Positions 36,577 to 46,159 of a DNA stretch of 64,000 nucleotides are shown here, piece by piece. This DNA comes from JABCZH01 sp963803775 (GTDB lineage: Bacteria; Acidobacteriota; Terriglobia; Terriglobales; Acidobacteriaceae), in NCBI GenBank assembly GCA_963803775.1, contig CAWDNS010000003.1, positions 124,001 through 188,000 of the forward strand, written 5' to 3'. The number at the start of each line of letters is the position of its first letter. The stretch's first letter is position 1. A program made the translations under genes and the position numbers. The notes under the pieces were generated by a model. The model did no database searches. It was not told the DNA's origin and saw nothing but the letters and a program-made list of their open reading frames with translations.

Positions 36577-39500
36577 TCACGGTGTCCCGGTCCCCATCAA
36601 CGGGACCAGCTGTGGGCTCCCACCGCCGTCATCGCTGACGGAGACATCCGCTGTTCGCTTGCCCTCCTGCGTTGGGGTAAAGGTGACCTTGATACGGCAG
36701 TTCCCGCCCGATGGCACGCTAGTGCCGCAGTTGTTAGTCTCGGCAAAGTCTCCTTCATCCGTTCCCGTAATACTTATGCCGGTGCCGGTGAAATTCACTG
36801 TCGAGCTACCTTTGTTGACCAGGGTGATGTATTTGGGAACGCTCGTCGTGTTAATTGGCTGCGTTCCGAAGTTCACACTGGCCGGACTCAGTTGCACGTA
36901 GGTACCGACACCAGTAAGCGGCAATTTCTGCGGACTACCCGGCGCATTGTCGGTGACGGAGACATCTCCATTCAATGTCCCTTTCGTCCTGGGTTTAAAT
37001 GTCACACTGATCGTGCAGCTTCCGCCGGGGTCGAGAACCTTCCCGCAGGTGGTGGTTGCGCCAAACTCCCCGGATACTCCGCCACCGTTGATCATCAAAG
37101 TCCCGAGACCCGTGTTTGTCAGCGTGACCTTTTGAGCAGGACTGGTTGTGTAGATGAGCTGCGTCGCAAAAGTCAGGCTGGTTGGGGAGAAGGTCACTGT
37201 AGGCAACACGCCGACGCCACTGAGGGGAAGAAACTGCGGGCTATTGGGTGCGTTGTCCACAATCTTTACGGCACCATTCTGGGTGCCGGCTGCCGATGGC
37301 GTGAAGGTTACAGTGATTTGGCAACTGCCGCCCACAGGAATGGATGTACTACAGTTATTGGTCTCGGCAAATTCGCTGCTGTCCGAGCCAATGGATGTAA
37401 TTGTCAGCGTACTATTGCCAGTATTCATTAAGGTTGAGACTTGCGGAGCACTGGTTGTGTTAACCGTTTGGTCGCCGAAATTCAGGTTGGGGGGAGTCAA
37501 CGTCACTGCTGAGGATATGCCAACGCCGGTGAGGGGTACTGACTGGGGGCTGCCGGGAGCACTGTCCCCGATCAAAACAGAGCCGTAAAGATTGCCGTCC
37601 CCGGTAGGGGTGAAAGTGACGGCGATCGTGCAGCTTGAACCCGCTGCCAAGATTCCGCCAACTGGGCATGTGTTGGTCTGAGAAAAGTCACCAGTGGCGA
37701 CGATGCTGCTGATTTTCACGGCGGCATCGCCAGAGTCGGTCAGCGTAAGATTCTGCGGACTGCTGCTCGTGCCCACGTTCTGGTTACCGAAATTCAGGCT
37801 GAGCGGAAAAAGCGTGACGAAAGGAGAGGGAGAGATCAGAGCCAAGAACGCATCGGAGGTGGTAGGGCACTCTCCGCATGTTGTCTGAAATGCCCCCGGC
37901 GTGATTGGAAAGTTATACGAGTAGGTAGTACCTGCGATGAAGGCGTCACCCAAGCCGTCCACCGCGATGCCGTTGCCAACATCTTGGTAGGTTCCGCCAA
38001 GATAAGTGGAGTACGCCAAAGCTGAGCCTGTGGGATTGAGTGTGGCCACGAATGCGTCTAACGGGCCACCACCATATAGCGGCTGTAAAGGATTCTGGAG
38101 CGGAAAGTCGATTGACGCTGTCCCTCCGGCAACGTGAGCGTAACCCGAGCTGTCCACTGCGATACCTTGGCCTTGATTCGAGTTGCTGCCGCCGAGATAG
38201 GTGGAGTACACCAAAGCCGAACCTGCAGGGTTGAGTTCGGTTACAAAGGCATCGCTCACACCACTAGAAGTCGTCTGGAAGGCTCCGGTCGTGATTGGGA
38301 AGTTGTATGAGGAGGTCGTCCCCGTCACGTAAGCGTCACCCGAGCTATTAACCGCAATGCCGTTGCCAACGTCTTGGTAGCTGCCTCCAAGGTAGGTCGA
38401 ATACACCAGAGCCGAGCCTGTCGGATTGAGTTCGGTCACAAAGGCATCCCCGGACTCGTTACAGTTGCTCCCGCCGTTGCAAACTGTCTGAAAAGCTCCG
38501 GGTGTGATGGGAAAGTCGGTTGAATAGGTGGCACCCGTGACATACCCGTCGCCTGAGCTGTCCACCGCGATGCCATTGCCGCCATCTCGGTAACTACCGC
38601 CAAGATATGTGGAATATACCAAAGCTGATCCTGCGGGATTGAGCTTGGTCACGAATGCATCATCGGTGTTATTGCTGCACCCACCGCCGCACATCGTCTG
38701 GAAAGCTCCAGGGGTGGTGGGAAAGTCGGTTGAATAGGTGGCACCAGTGATGTACGCGCTGCCCGAACTGTCAACGGCGATGCTAGCGCCAGCGTCATTC
38801 CCGCTACCGCCGAGATAGGTGGAATACACTAAAGCCGAGCCTGTGGGATTCAATTCCGTCACGAACGCATCGTCAGTGCTGTCGGCGCAACCACCGCCGC
38901 ACGTCGTCTGAAAAGCGCCGGGCGTGGTTGGAAAGTCGGTCGAGTAGGTAGTCCCTGCGACATAAGCGTCACCGGAGCTGTCTACGGCGATGCCTTGGCC
39001 TTGATCCAAGTTGCTTCCACCAAGATACGTGGAGTACACCAAAGTCGATCCTGTGGGGTTGAGCTTGGTCACGAATGCATCATCGGTATTATTGCTGCAT
39101 CCCCCGCCGCACATCGTCTGGAATGCTCCGGGTGTGGTGGGAAAGTCGGTTGAGTATGTAGCCCCCGTGACATAAGCGCTGCCCGAGCTGTCGACGGCGA
39201 TGCTGACACCGGAGTCATTCCCGCTCCCTCCGAGGTAGGTAGAATAGACTAGTGGGTCAATGAACAGCGGCCTTTGTAAATCATAACCAGCCACCTCGAA
39301 CCCAACCCTGTCCCGACGCTTCAAGACATAATGTGCTGCGATGTCTTGCTTTTTTCCGTCCTTCTCCTGATACACAACCGGCTTCGCCAAGCGAACTTCA
39401 CTCTTACCGATCTGGAGCACGAGTTCTCCCGACGCGTCCCGACTGATATTCCCAGCCCCACTAACATCGAACTGTACGTGGCGGGGGTCAGCACCCGGTG

Positions 39501-40089
39501 CCACAATAAAGTCATACTCAAGCTGCCGCCGGTTGCCGTAGTAGACCAAGTCAATGCCGGGATAAACTCCCTCGTATTTCACCTTGGCGTAAGTCGGAAC
39601 GTCGCTCCGCCACTTCTTGGGATCGTTGCCGACGAAGTAGTTGATCTTGCCAGGGAGTTCCTCCGCGCCAGTCACCTTGGCTGCGGGGTTGGCTTTGATG
39701 AACTTCATTCGCAGGACAGAATTGTTTATCGGTGGGACCGCACTTCGTTGCAAATGACCCCTGGCAGGCGGCGCATACAAATTTGTCTTTCCTCGGAACG
39801 AAAAAATCGCTTCATCCCCAGTGAGAAAAAGCGTGTAACCGAGACTGCGTGAGAGAAACTTAACCTTCCCATCGGCCTGACCTTGGTTTACTTCGAAGCT
39901 CAACGGCAGCTTGCCATAACTCTCGACAATCTTTTCTTGAGCTGCCGGATCGGGCCGCGTTAAGCCACTCGATACAGGGTTCTGTCTCACGACCGGTGGC
40001 AGGCCAATGAGAGCCTTGGGGTTGGATTGTGCAAACAACGCCGTACTCAAGAAAATTGTTGAGAGGCAGGCAAGGCGAGGTGAGTTCAT
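36577..40089 (-). CDS. Secreted SBBP beta-propeller protein with Hydin-like domains
   Basis: The 1170-aa protein starts at ATG 40089 (GAGG upstream) with a signal peptide (LACLSTIFLSTALFAQ). Next comes an acidobacterial N-terminal domain (LPLSFEVNQGQADGKVKFLS ... YEGVYPGIDLVYYG ... LEYDFIVAPGADP). Seven SBBP repeats of about 70 residues follow (LVYSTYLGGS..D.G.GIAVDSSG.AYVTG.TYSTDFP.TPGAFQT). The last part has four choice-of-anchor immunoglobulin-like domains (L.FG.Q.V.TTS.PQ...L.N.G...L.I). At the DNA level the SBBP units repeat about every 210 bp. Expected at the cell surface; ligand unknown. Confidence 0.85.
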   Translation of the reverse strand: MNSPRLACLSTIFLSTALFAQSNPKALIGLPPVVRQNPVSSGLTRPDPAAQEKIVESYGKLPLSFEVNQGQADGKVKFLSRSLGYTLFLTGDEAIFSFRGKTNLYAPPARGHLQRSAVPPINNSVLRMKFIKANPAAKVTGAEELPGKINYFVGNDPKKWRSDVPTYAKVKYEGVYPGIDLVYYGNRRQLEYDFIVAPGADPRHVQFDVSGAGNISRDASGELVLQIGKSEVRLAKPVVYQEKDGKKQDIAAHYVLKRRDRVGFEVAGYDLQRPLFIDPLVYSTYLGGSGNDSGVSIAVDSSGSAYVTGATYSTDFPTTPGAFQTMCGGGCSNNTDDAFVTKLNPTGSTLVYSTYLGGSNLDQGQGIAVDSSGDAYVAGTTYSTDFPTTPGAFQTTCGGGCADSTDDAFVTELNPTGSALVYSTYLGGSGNDAGASIAVDSSGSAYITGATYSTDFPTTPGAFQTMCGGGCSNNTDDAFVTKLNPAGSALVYSTYLGGSYRDGGNGIAVDSSGDGYVTGATYSTDFPITPGAFQTVCNGGSNCNESGDAFVTELNPTGSALVYSTYLGGSYQDVGNGIAVNSSGDAYVTGTTSSYNFPITTGAFQTTSSGVSDAFVTELNPAGSALVYSTYLGGSNSNQGQGIAVDSSGYAHVAGGTASIDFPLQNPLQPLYGGGPLDAFVATLNPTGSALAYSTYLGGTYQDVGNGIAVDGLGDAFIAGTTYSYNFPITPGAFQTTCGECPTTSDAFLALISPSPFVTLFPLSLNFGNQNVGTSSSPQNLTLTDSGDAAVKISSIVATGDFSQTNTCPVGGILAAGSSCTIAVTFTPTGDGNLYGSVLIGDSAPGSPQSVPLTGVGISSAVTLTPPNLNFGDQTVNTTSAPQVSTLMNTGNSTLTITSIGSDSSEFAETNNCSTSIPVGGSCQITVTFTPSAAGTQNGAVKIVDNAPNSPQFLPLSGVGVLPTVTFSPTSLTFATQLIYTTSPAQKVTLTNTGLGTLMINGGGVSGEFGATTTCGKVLDPGGSCTISVTFKPRTKGTLNGDVSVTDNAPGSPQKLPLTGVGTYVQLSPASVNFGTQPINTTSVPKYITLVNKGSSTVNFTGTGISITGTDEGDFAETNNCGTSVPSGGNCRIKVTFTPTQEGKRTADVSVSDDGGGSPQLVPLMGTGTP

Positions 40090-40997
40090 AGGGCGTGTCC
40101 TCAGCATTTACCGAACAGGTCGCCGAGCTTAACTAGCTAGCTGGGGGGAGAAACAAAGACCACAGCATTCTCCGCTGGCGGCCTGCGGCTGTCAAGGAGA
40201 GTTGTGATAAGAATTTCTCGTAGGCGGTGAGCTTTTTGACGCATTCTTAGGTTGCATTCCGAGGAAGGTTTGCACCTCAGAGAATCTGCAACGCTTTTCG
40301 GCCACCTCGAATTGACCTTCTATTGAGGTTAAAATGGAAGCCCTTTTCTGCGCCGCGAGGGCTAAACTTCAACCCAAAGCGGCGTTCAACCTTGACCATC
40401 GAACAAAACCTCCCAACGAAAAAACTAAGGCGTATCTCTAGCGTTTTCAATAACGTCGAGAACGCTGTGATTGAGATTAGACGTTAACTCCAAACGCGCG
40501 ACAACAAAAAGCATTCAATGCAAGCGCCAGTGAACCTTTAATTATCGAGTCTAGCGTCTACCGCAGGGTCGATAAGCCACAACTCTGAAAAATCCACGCG
40601 CCTCGTTCACCCGAGCACCTCAACAGCGGAAATGTGAGTTTATCGCCAGGGAGGTGTAGCCGAATTTTTCCGGAAAGAAAGCCAACCCAAGAAACCGCCG
40701 CCGGAATTGTGTTACCTGGCCCTCTTGATGACAAATCGTCATCACATCAACAAGCGGGTTTTTGAGACGCTTCCACAGTTCGTTAGGTTCGCGTGAAGAA
40801 ACTAGAAAGCGGTGACAGGAAAGAAGGCCGGGGCACTTGGTCAGGTTGCTTCCGACCTCATTCTTTACTAATAACGTTGAATTGCCGCCTAGACTGCGCT
40901 AGAGTGCGACTGCATGAGACTGGCGGAGGTGACGTGTTTTGGTCCCTGGAAAATTGAGATTGGGAAAATGTGACCCGTCTGTCGTCTTTGAGATTGT
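40090..40997. other. Gene-poor region, about 0.9 kb
   Basis: No frame of convincing length or composition on either strand. It is richer in A/T than its surroundings. It separates two parts of the island and probably contains the promoters of the SBBP gene (leftward) and of the gene at 40998. It may be decayed DNA. Confidence 0.4.
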
Positions 40998-42095
40998 ATG
41001 CCACGATCCGTCTTGAATTTCGTTCTGGTCATCCTGGTGGTTACTGCTGGCCGTGCCGCGCTTGCTGGCATCTTTTTTGTTGTCCCTTCGGGGATTGAAC
41101 TCGTCGCGATATCAACGGCAATTGCAGCTTCGACCTTCCTTTTCAAACTTCTACCCGAGGGGGCCCGTTCGTGGATTGAAGATCACGCGCGTTCATTAAT
41201 TTCGAGCAGTGTCACTACTGTATTCGCCGCGAGTATGCTACTAGTTGAGGTTCTTCTTGGCGCAGGTTTGGCAAATGTACAGATTTCATGGGAAGGCCCG
41301 AATGATCTCGTTCTGTCGATTCAAGGCCAAGAGCAGTTGCTGAAGGGCATTCGAAACTCAGGCACGACGGTTGCGTCGCGGCAAGCACGCCAGATTTATT
41401 TCGCTTTTGTGCCACTAACCGTAAGAACTGGCTCATTCGTCCAAAAGATACAGCCATTGCCGTTCAGAGCTAACTCGGTGAATATACCTGAATATTTGGC
41501 CGAATCCAGCAAGAGCACTGAGCTGGTTGAATCAGACTTTGATAATGTTTTCTTGCAAATAAGTCAAACAGTGTTCCATGAGCGTGCTCAAAAACGACTG
41601 GCAGCCTTACGTGACAAGATGGGGCCTGCTGCCGCGAAACGTCTCCAAGCCATTTCTGACCTATTGGAGGAGTCTTACCTCCACACCAGCGATGCCTCCG
41701 ATAAACCCCGGAATCTTCTATTGGCGTACAAGATGGCCTATGCCGGGGATCCTTGGATTCCGGCACTCGATGCCTCGGTAGCACTTTCGGAGCGACGATA
41801 CGCCGACGCAGTGGAAACCCTGTCCAAAGTTATTTCACGTCGAAGCGAGTGGGCTGCCGTCACTCCTAGCAGGGCCAGCTTGTCGGCGATGTACGCCGTT
41901 TCTTTGACTGCCGTCGAGTCGGTCGGCATTATTAGCCAGCGCTTCAGGCAGCACTTTGATCGCGACATCACGCCCAAGCCGCGTGTCGCGTGCGCGGTAC
42001 ACCTCGCCCATGCCGCCCGCTCCTACTGGCGATACGATCTCGTACGGCCCGAGTCTGGTACCCAAGGTAAGCGCCATCGATGCGCGCAATTATAG
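40998..42095 (+). CDS. Membrane-anchored protein with replaced C-terminus
   Basis: The open frame encodes 365 aa: two hydrophobic segments near the N-terminus (LNFVLVILVVTAGRAALAGIFFVVPSG is the first region) and a third (VTTVFAASMLLVEVLLGAGL), then a helical soluble part ending about residue 305 in TPR-like helices (DASVALSERRYADAVETLSK). The last 50 or so residues are the antisense of a kinase N-terminal fragment at 41916-42077, so they are not native. The gene was thus truncated, and the present stop is accidental. Family unknown. Confidence 0.5.
   Translation: MPRSVLNFVLVILVVTAGRAALAGIFFVVPSGIELVAISTAIAASTFLFKLLPEGARSWIEDHARSLISSSVTTVFAASMLLVEVLLGAGLANVQISWEGPNDLVLSIQGQEQLLKGIRNSGTTVASRQARQIYFAFVPLTVRTGSFVQKIQPLPFRANSVNIPEYLAESSKSTELVESDFDNVFLQISQTVFHERAQKRLAALRDKMGPAAAKRLQAISDLLEESYLHTSDASDKPRNLLLAYKMAYAGDPWIPALDASVALSERRYADAVETLSKVISRRSEWAAVTPSRASLSAMYAVSLTAVESVGIISQRFRQHFDRDITPKPRVACAVHLAHAARSYWRYDLVRPESGTQGKRHRCAQL
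41916..42077 (-). pseudogene. N-terminal fragment of a Ser/Thr protein kinase
   Basis: From an ATG at 42077 the minus strand reads LGPYEIVSPVGAGGMGEVYR, then RDVAIKVLPEALANNADRL, the glycine-rich loop and the VAIK lysine region of a bacterial Ser/Thr kinase. Homology stops about 54 codons in, inside the preceding + strand gene. Nothing of the HRD or DFG region follows. It is a leftover of a larger gene. Confidence 0.8.
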
Positions 42096-42325
42096 CCCGT
42101 ACGCATCGCAGAGGATGCGTATCGATTGCGGACGCTTGGTCGGCAACCCTTCCTTTACCGGATTAGGCAAGAGTTGCCCGTTTGTCGCGACCAATCAGGA
42201 GGCATTATTTCCGGATTGCTCGTGACTCGGGCAGGTGCCTGTCAAGCGTTGATTTTGCCCTGCAAGCAGTAGGACCTACGCCACCATGGGTGCGATAATT
42301 TCGGTAACGAATCCTCCTGCAACTT

Positions 42326-42772
42326 ATGAAGCGCCACGTCCTCATGTACGGGTTGATCGGTGGAATCTTGATTGCTCTGCTCCAGTGGACCGAGTATCAG
42401 TTCCTGGTCGTCGAACATTCCATCGAAATCTACGGCGGACTGATCGCCGCGACCTTTGCCGTTCTTGGCATCTGGCTTGGCCTCAAGCTGACAGCAAAAC
42501 GCCAGACAATTGTTGTGAGGGAGGTCCCCGTCCCTGCCGAGGGTCCGTTCATCCCTGACGAAAGAAACCGTGAGGACCTCCATATCACTCGCCGTGAGCT
42601 TGAGATCCTTGAACTGATCGCCCGGGGCCTGAGCAACCGCGAAATCGCCGAGAAGCTTTTTGTGAGCGAGAGCACGGTCAGGACCCATTCCAGCCGTATT
42701 TTCGACAAACTCGGGGCGAGACGAAGAACGCAAGCGGTGCAACTCGGCAAGGAATTCGGCCTTCTCCCCTGA
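42326..42772 (+). CDS. Membrane-anchored LuxR-type transcriptional regulator
   Basis: A 148-aa protein with two membrane helices (VLMYGLIGGILIALLQW and LIAATFAVLGIWLGLKL) and a C-terminal LuxR/GerE helix-turn-helix (residues about 85-140; LTRRE-like start, then ARGLSNREIAEKLFVSESTV and SSRIFDKLGARRRTQAV). Membrane-tethered LuxR proteins sense the envelope and bind DNA directly. A secreted gene and a DUF4199 gene follow on the same strand, and these may be its targets. The gene has no strong ribosome site. Confidence 0.8.
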   Translation: MKRHVLMYGLIGGILIALLQWTEYQFLVVEHSIEIYGGLIAATFAVLGIWLGLKLTAKRQTIVVREVPVPAEGPFIPDERNREDLHITRRELEILELIARGLSNREIAEKLFVSESTVRTHSSRIFDKLGARRRTQAVQLGKEFGLLP

Positions 42773-42959
42773 TTTACTCGTGCACAAGCACGGTTCGCGC
42801 CAATAACCATTCCCCCAAACGAATGATTTTTCTCTCCGCCGCCAAAATCATCCAAAAGGATGACGACACCGACCCCGCCTCATGCGGTATGTTGAGCTGC
42901 TCAATACGAGCGAACATGAAGTTTATGAAAACATGAACTTTTTGAAAAAAGGAGCGAAC

Positions 42960-43646
42960 ATGAAGTCTCTGAATTCGATGAAGGTCTTTGTCGTGGGTAC
43001 TCTGTCGATCGGCTTGTTTTCAAGCACTGCGTTCATTCGCGCAACCGCCCAGGAACTCCCCCGGGTCTACGACGCCTCCATGCCACGTGACCAGCAGATC
43101 ACACTCGCTGAAAGCGCCGCCCCGGCCGAGGTATCCAGTAAGGCCACAGTTTATGTTCTCGGCCCCAAAGGCTACGAGAAAGCGCGCGACGGCACTAACG
43201 GCTTCAGCTGTTTTGTTGGCCGGCATTTCGTAAAGCCCGCAGAAACAACCATTGAGCCGCAGTGCTTCGACGCCGAAGGCAGCCGCACTCTCTTGCTTGC
43301 CTACATGCACGGTGAAGAGCTGCGCACAAACGGCAAGTCCGAGGCCGAAATCAAGGCAGACGTCGCCAGCGGATATAAGGAAGGCCGTTACCAGTATCCC
43401 AGCAAATCGGGATTCCTCTACATGATGTCCAGCCAGAACCGCTTGAGTGCCATCCCTGAGCACGGCACTGGCATTTTCCCTCCGCACTTGATGTTTTATG
43501 CGCCGAACATGACAACGAAAGACATCGGGTTCGACGCCCAACCGAAGCTCGATTATCTTGGGATGACTCACCCCGGAGCAGGCGATAACCTTATCGTAGT
43601 TATCCCAGTGGCATCCAAGTCGCCAGCAGACATGGCTGGTCGCTGA
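42960..43646 (+). CDS. Secreted protein of unknown function
   Basis: I start at the ATG at 42960 because GGAG stands six bases before it; a longer reading from 42882 adds 26 residues. The 228-aa protein has a signal peptide (VFVVGTLSIGLFSSTAFIRATA) and a soluble domain with YVLGPKGYEKARDG, FSCFVGR and YQYPSKSGFLYMMSSQNRL, then HPGAGDNLIVVIP. The two internal cysteines (FSCF and PQCF) may form a disulfide. No family was recognised. It lies between LuxR and DUF4199 genes. Confidence 0.65.
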   Translation: MKSLNSMKVFVVGTLSIGLFSSTAFIRATAQELPRVYDASMPRDQQITLAESAAPAEVSSKATVYVLGPKGYEKARDGTNGFSCFVGRHFVKPAETTIEPQCFDAEGSRTLLLAYMHGEELRTNGKSEAEIKADVASGYKEGRYQYPSKSGFLYMMSSQNRLSAIPEHGTGIFPPHLMFYAPNMTTKDIGFDAQPKLDYLGMTHPGAGDNLIVVIPVASKSPADMAGR

Positions 43647-43714
43647 CCCCGGATGCGCATGGGCCGGCAGCATACGTGGAAAGGTCAGGATCGGATAAAA
43701 GACATTACGAGAAT

Positions 43715-44263
43715 ATGAGAAAGATCATCGTCACCTTCGGGCTGATCTCCGGCGCTATCTCGTCGCTGATGATGATAGCGCTGGTGACCTTCGACGGCAG
43801 GATTGGCTTCGACCGCGGCGCGATCATCGGCAACACCTCCATCGTGCTCTCGTTCTTGATGGTGTTTTTCGGCATCCGAACCTACCGCGACAACATCAGC
43901 AATGGTCAGATTACCTTTTCAAAAGCTTTTGCCGTCGGCCTCTCCATTACCCTGATTTCCTGCATCGTCTATGTCGTAACCTGGGAACTGATCTACTACA
44001 ACTTCCTGCCTGGATTCTGGGACGCATATGGAGCTCATTTAGTTCAGAAGCTCACCGCCTCGGGCGCGAGCTCGGCAGCCGTCCAGGCAAAACTTCAGCA
44101 GGTCAGAAAATACAAAGAGCTGTACAAAAACCCATTCTTCAACGCAGCGCTCACGTTCATTCATCCCTTCCCGATTGGGCTCGTCATCGCGCTGTTCTCC
44201 GCGTTGGCCCTGAGGCGAAAGCCGCAACCGCACCCCGAGCAATCACCCATGCAGGAATCCTGA
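43715..44263 (+). CDS. DUF4199 membrane protein
   Basis: A 182-aa protein from the ATG at 43715 with the DUF4199 layout: two helices (IIVTFGLISGAISSLMMIAL, then NTSIVLSFLMVFFGIRTYRD), the conserved NGQITFSKAFAVGLSITLIS, then a third and fourth helix (VYVVTWELIYYNFL and PIGLVIALFSALAL). Function unknown; the family is common in Bacteroidota and Acidobacteriota. It is downstream of LuxR and secreted genes. Confidence 0.75.
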   Translation: MRKIIVTFGLISGAISSLMMIALVTFDGRIGFDRGAIIGNTSIVLSFLMVFFGIRTYRDNISNGQITFSKAFAVGLSITLISCIVYVVTWELIYYNFLPGFWDAYGAHLVQKLTASGASSAAVQAKLQQVRKYKELYKNPFFNAALTFIHPFPIGLVIALFSALALRRKPQPHPEQSPMQES

Positions 44264-44281
44264 AGCTGTTCCGGCAGCTTC
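44262..44281 (+). terminator. Hairpin at the end of the DUF4199 gene
   Basis: GAAGCTG pairs with CAGCTTC around a six-base loop and overlaps the stop codon. There is no T-run after it, so it would be a weak or factor-dependent terminator. The following stretch to 44617 has no gene I can support. Confidence 0.35.
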
Positions 44282-44617
44282 ACTCTAGGATCAGGACTAC
44301 TCCTCGATTGATGCAAAATCGCCGATTGACTCACCAAGGGCAGATCGGTAACGATAAGTCGGCTAGGCTGGAGACAAAATCCTGGATGCTTGGGCGTTTA
44401 TGGGGAGTAACCACCAGGCAGTGGAAATTCTGGCGTTCTTCACCTCAGTCATGAGCTTGAGATATTTTTCGGCGACCGGCCTGCCACCGGTCATAGAAAC
44501 TCCAAAACCGCGATGAACGAGTGGCCCTGCTGGATGGAAACCGATGTCTCGTTCGTTTGGGTTTGCGTGGCCCCGTCGTGGGCGACACGGCGGGGAGCAA
44601 GATCCAAATCTAGCTCT

Positions 44618-45670
44618 TCAAGCATGCTCGCTTCCGTCAGCGGATGTGATGTTTCCCTGGTGGTTTGGATGAGCTCTGTCGATGTTCCAAATCGTAGGCG
44701 GATTCCCATCGACCGATTCATTCGGATTGACCTTAAGATGCGTTGGAAACTTCAGATTGAATTCCTGACCCATCCACTCAGAACCATTGGCTTCGAATCT
44801 CGTGACGGGGAACTCTGGATTCGGCTCATCCAGCCCTCGCCTTATTGATGCCTCGGGAAGCAACCTGCGCGCTAAATCGAAGAGCCCGGACGAGAGGAAA
44901 CCTTGCATGCAAGCGGCACGTTTCAGAGCACGCAGTATTAGTTGCGGCTGTGCCGTGTCAATTTGGATGTGTGGCCTTGTCTCGTCATAAGCGCTGTCTG
45001 GCGGGGGATCGGTTAGCAGAAGAGTCGTCCGCCAACTCGAGTCGTAACTAGCGATTGCGAGACCGGCGACAATCCTCTGAGCTACGAGATTCTCGTCGCT
45101 GAAGCGAACATTCGCCTTCTGAAGGCGGCCCTGTTTGAATTGGTCGGCAGTATGGTCTGGGCCCTGTTGATTGCCCTTGCACTCGATAATGTGATATTTC
45201 CCATTACGGTCCCTACAGATGAAATCGGGGCACTTCTGTGGGCCTCGCTTTTTCTTTCCGGCGAAAGTCGCAATCCCAAGCGCCTGCAATTCGTCCATTG
45301 CGCGTCGGCCGTGTTGAACATACGCGTATTGAAATTGCGAATCTAACCATTCAAGACCAACTCCGATGCCCCAATCATCACTTAGGACCTTCTTTGGATG
45401 AGTATCGATTTCATCAACTGCCCTATGAAGCCGCAATGCCCCTACAGTGCCATCAACAGCACCGAAGTACCTCAGGATGGCCCATTGCGAAGCCGTCCAC
45501 CATTGCGGCATTCGAGGAGAGACGGACATTAGTCCAGCCCAGAGCATAGCCCGCCTGAAATCTACGCTTGATGGAAGACCCTGAGAAACAAAGGGGCAAA
45601 CCTTCCGATATGGCGTCGGAGTACTCAGCCAACTCTGCCGGTCTACGGTGACCTGAATCTCTTTGATCAA
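44618..45670 (-). CDS. PD-(D/E)XK nuclease-like protein
   Basis: A 350-aa soluble protein with the core pattern CPDFICRDRNGKYHIIECKG (D149, E163, K165). The acidic residue, beta-strand and E-x-K make a restriction-type nuclease or Holliday-junction-like fold plausible. The N-terminal 130 residues are helical and alone; the C-terminal part (LTDPPPDSAYDETRPHIQID) does not match anything I know. No methyltransferase is next to it. It is likely a defence or mobile-element nuclease, next to an integrase remnant and an AbiV gene. Confidence 0.6.
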   Translation of the reverse strand: MIKEIQVTVDRQSWLSTPTPYRKVCPFVSQGLPSSVDFRRAMLWAGLMSVSPRMPQWWTASQWAILRYFGAVDGTVGALRLHRAVDEIDTHPKKVLSDDWGIGVGLEWLDSQFQYAYVQHGRRAMDELQALGIATFAGKKKRGPQKCPDFICRDRNGKYHIIECKGNQQGPDHTADQFKQGRLQKANVRFSDENLVAQRIVAGLAIASYDSSWRTTLLLTDPPPDSAYDETRPHIQIDTAQPQLILRALKRAACMQGFLSSGLFDLARRLLPEASIRRGLDEPNPEFPVTRFEANGSEWMGQEFNLKFPTHLKVNPNESVDGNPPTIWNIDRAHPNHQGNITSADGSEHA

Positions 45671-45922
45671 TAACCTACCGCCCCATACTTATCCCTTTTA
45701 TCTCCCGCTTCTCCGCGGTCATTCAATCGCGTTTCTTGTGAGGACAACGCAGCGCAAAACAACAATAATAGCGCCTCACACCCGGACGGAAGCGATTGTA
45801 TTCCTCTCGATCAGCAGTCGAGAGAGAAAGATTGTCTGGCGGGCTTTTTCGGTCCGCTCTTGGGTGGTCCCAGCCCAGCTGCAGACAGCGGCACGGCTGA
45901 GACTAGCTACGATGTGTTTCGG

Positions 45923-46138
45923 CACGCTGCAAGCCTTTGCTTTATCCTTCACGACGCCCCAAATGACCTTCGGGCTGAACCCATTGCCCCAAATCCTGCC
46001 AGCCTTATTGATCGAACGAAAGAGCGTGCCGGTTGTAATTCCGGCGGCCGTCATCCAGATATCAATTCCAGCTTTCACCCACTCCGGAATCGGGATGGTT
46101 CGTATGTGCCCGCCCTTGCCGACGAGATCTAAAGATGG
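45923..46138 (-). pseudogene. Tyrosine recombinase remnant
   Basis: The minus strand reads DLVGKGGHIRTIPIPEWVKA, then WMTAAGITTGTLFRSINKAG and SPKVIWGVVKDKAKA. These are the middle of a phage-type integrase catalytic domain. Both the start and the region with the second arginine and tyrosine (HDLRR..., GH...Y) are gone. It marks the end of an older element now inside the island. Confidence 0.7.
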
Positions 46139-46159
46139 CTAGGGATAGAATCTTTAATC

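Noticed and set aside
36700..39300. Regularly spaced repeats that could be taken for a CRISPR array
   Set aside because: The period is about 210 bp and lies in frame within one large secreted gene; they are SBBP and Ig-like protein repeats.
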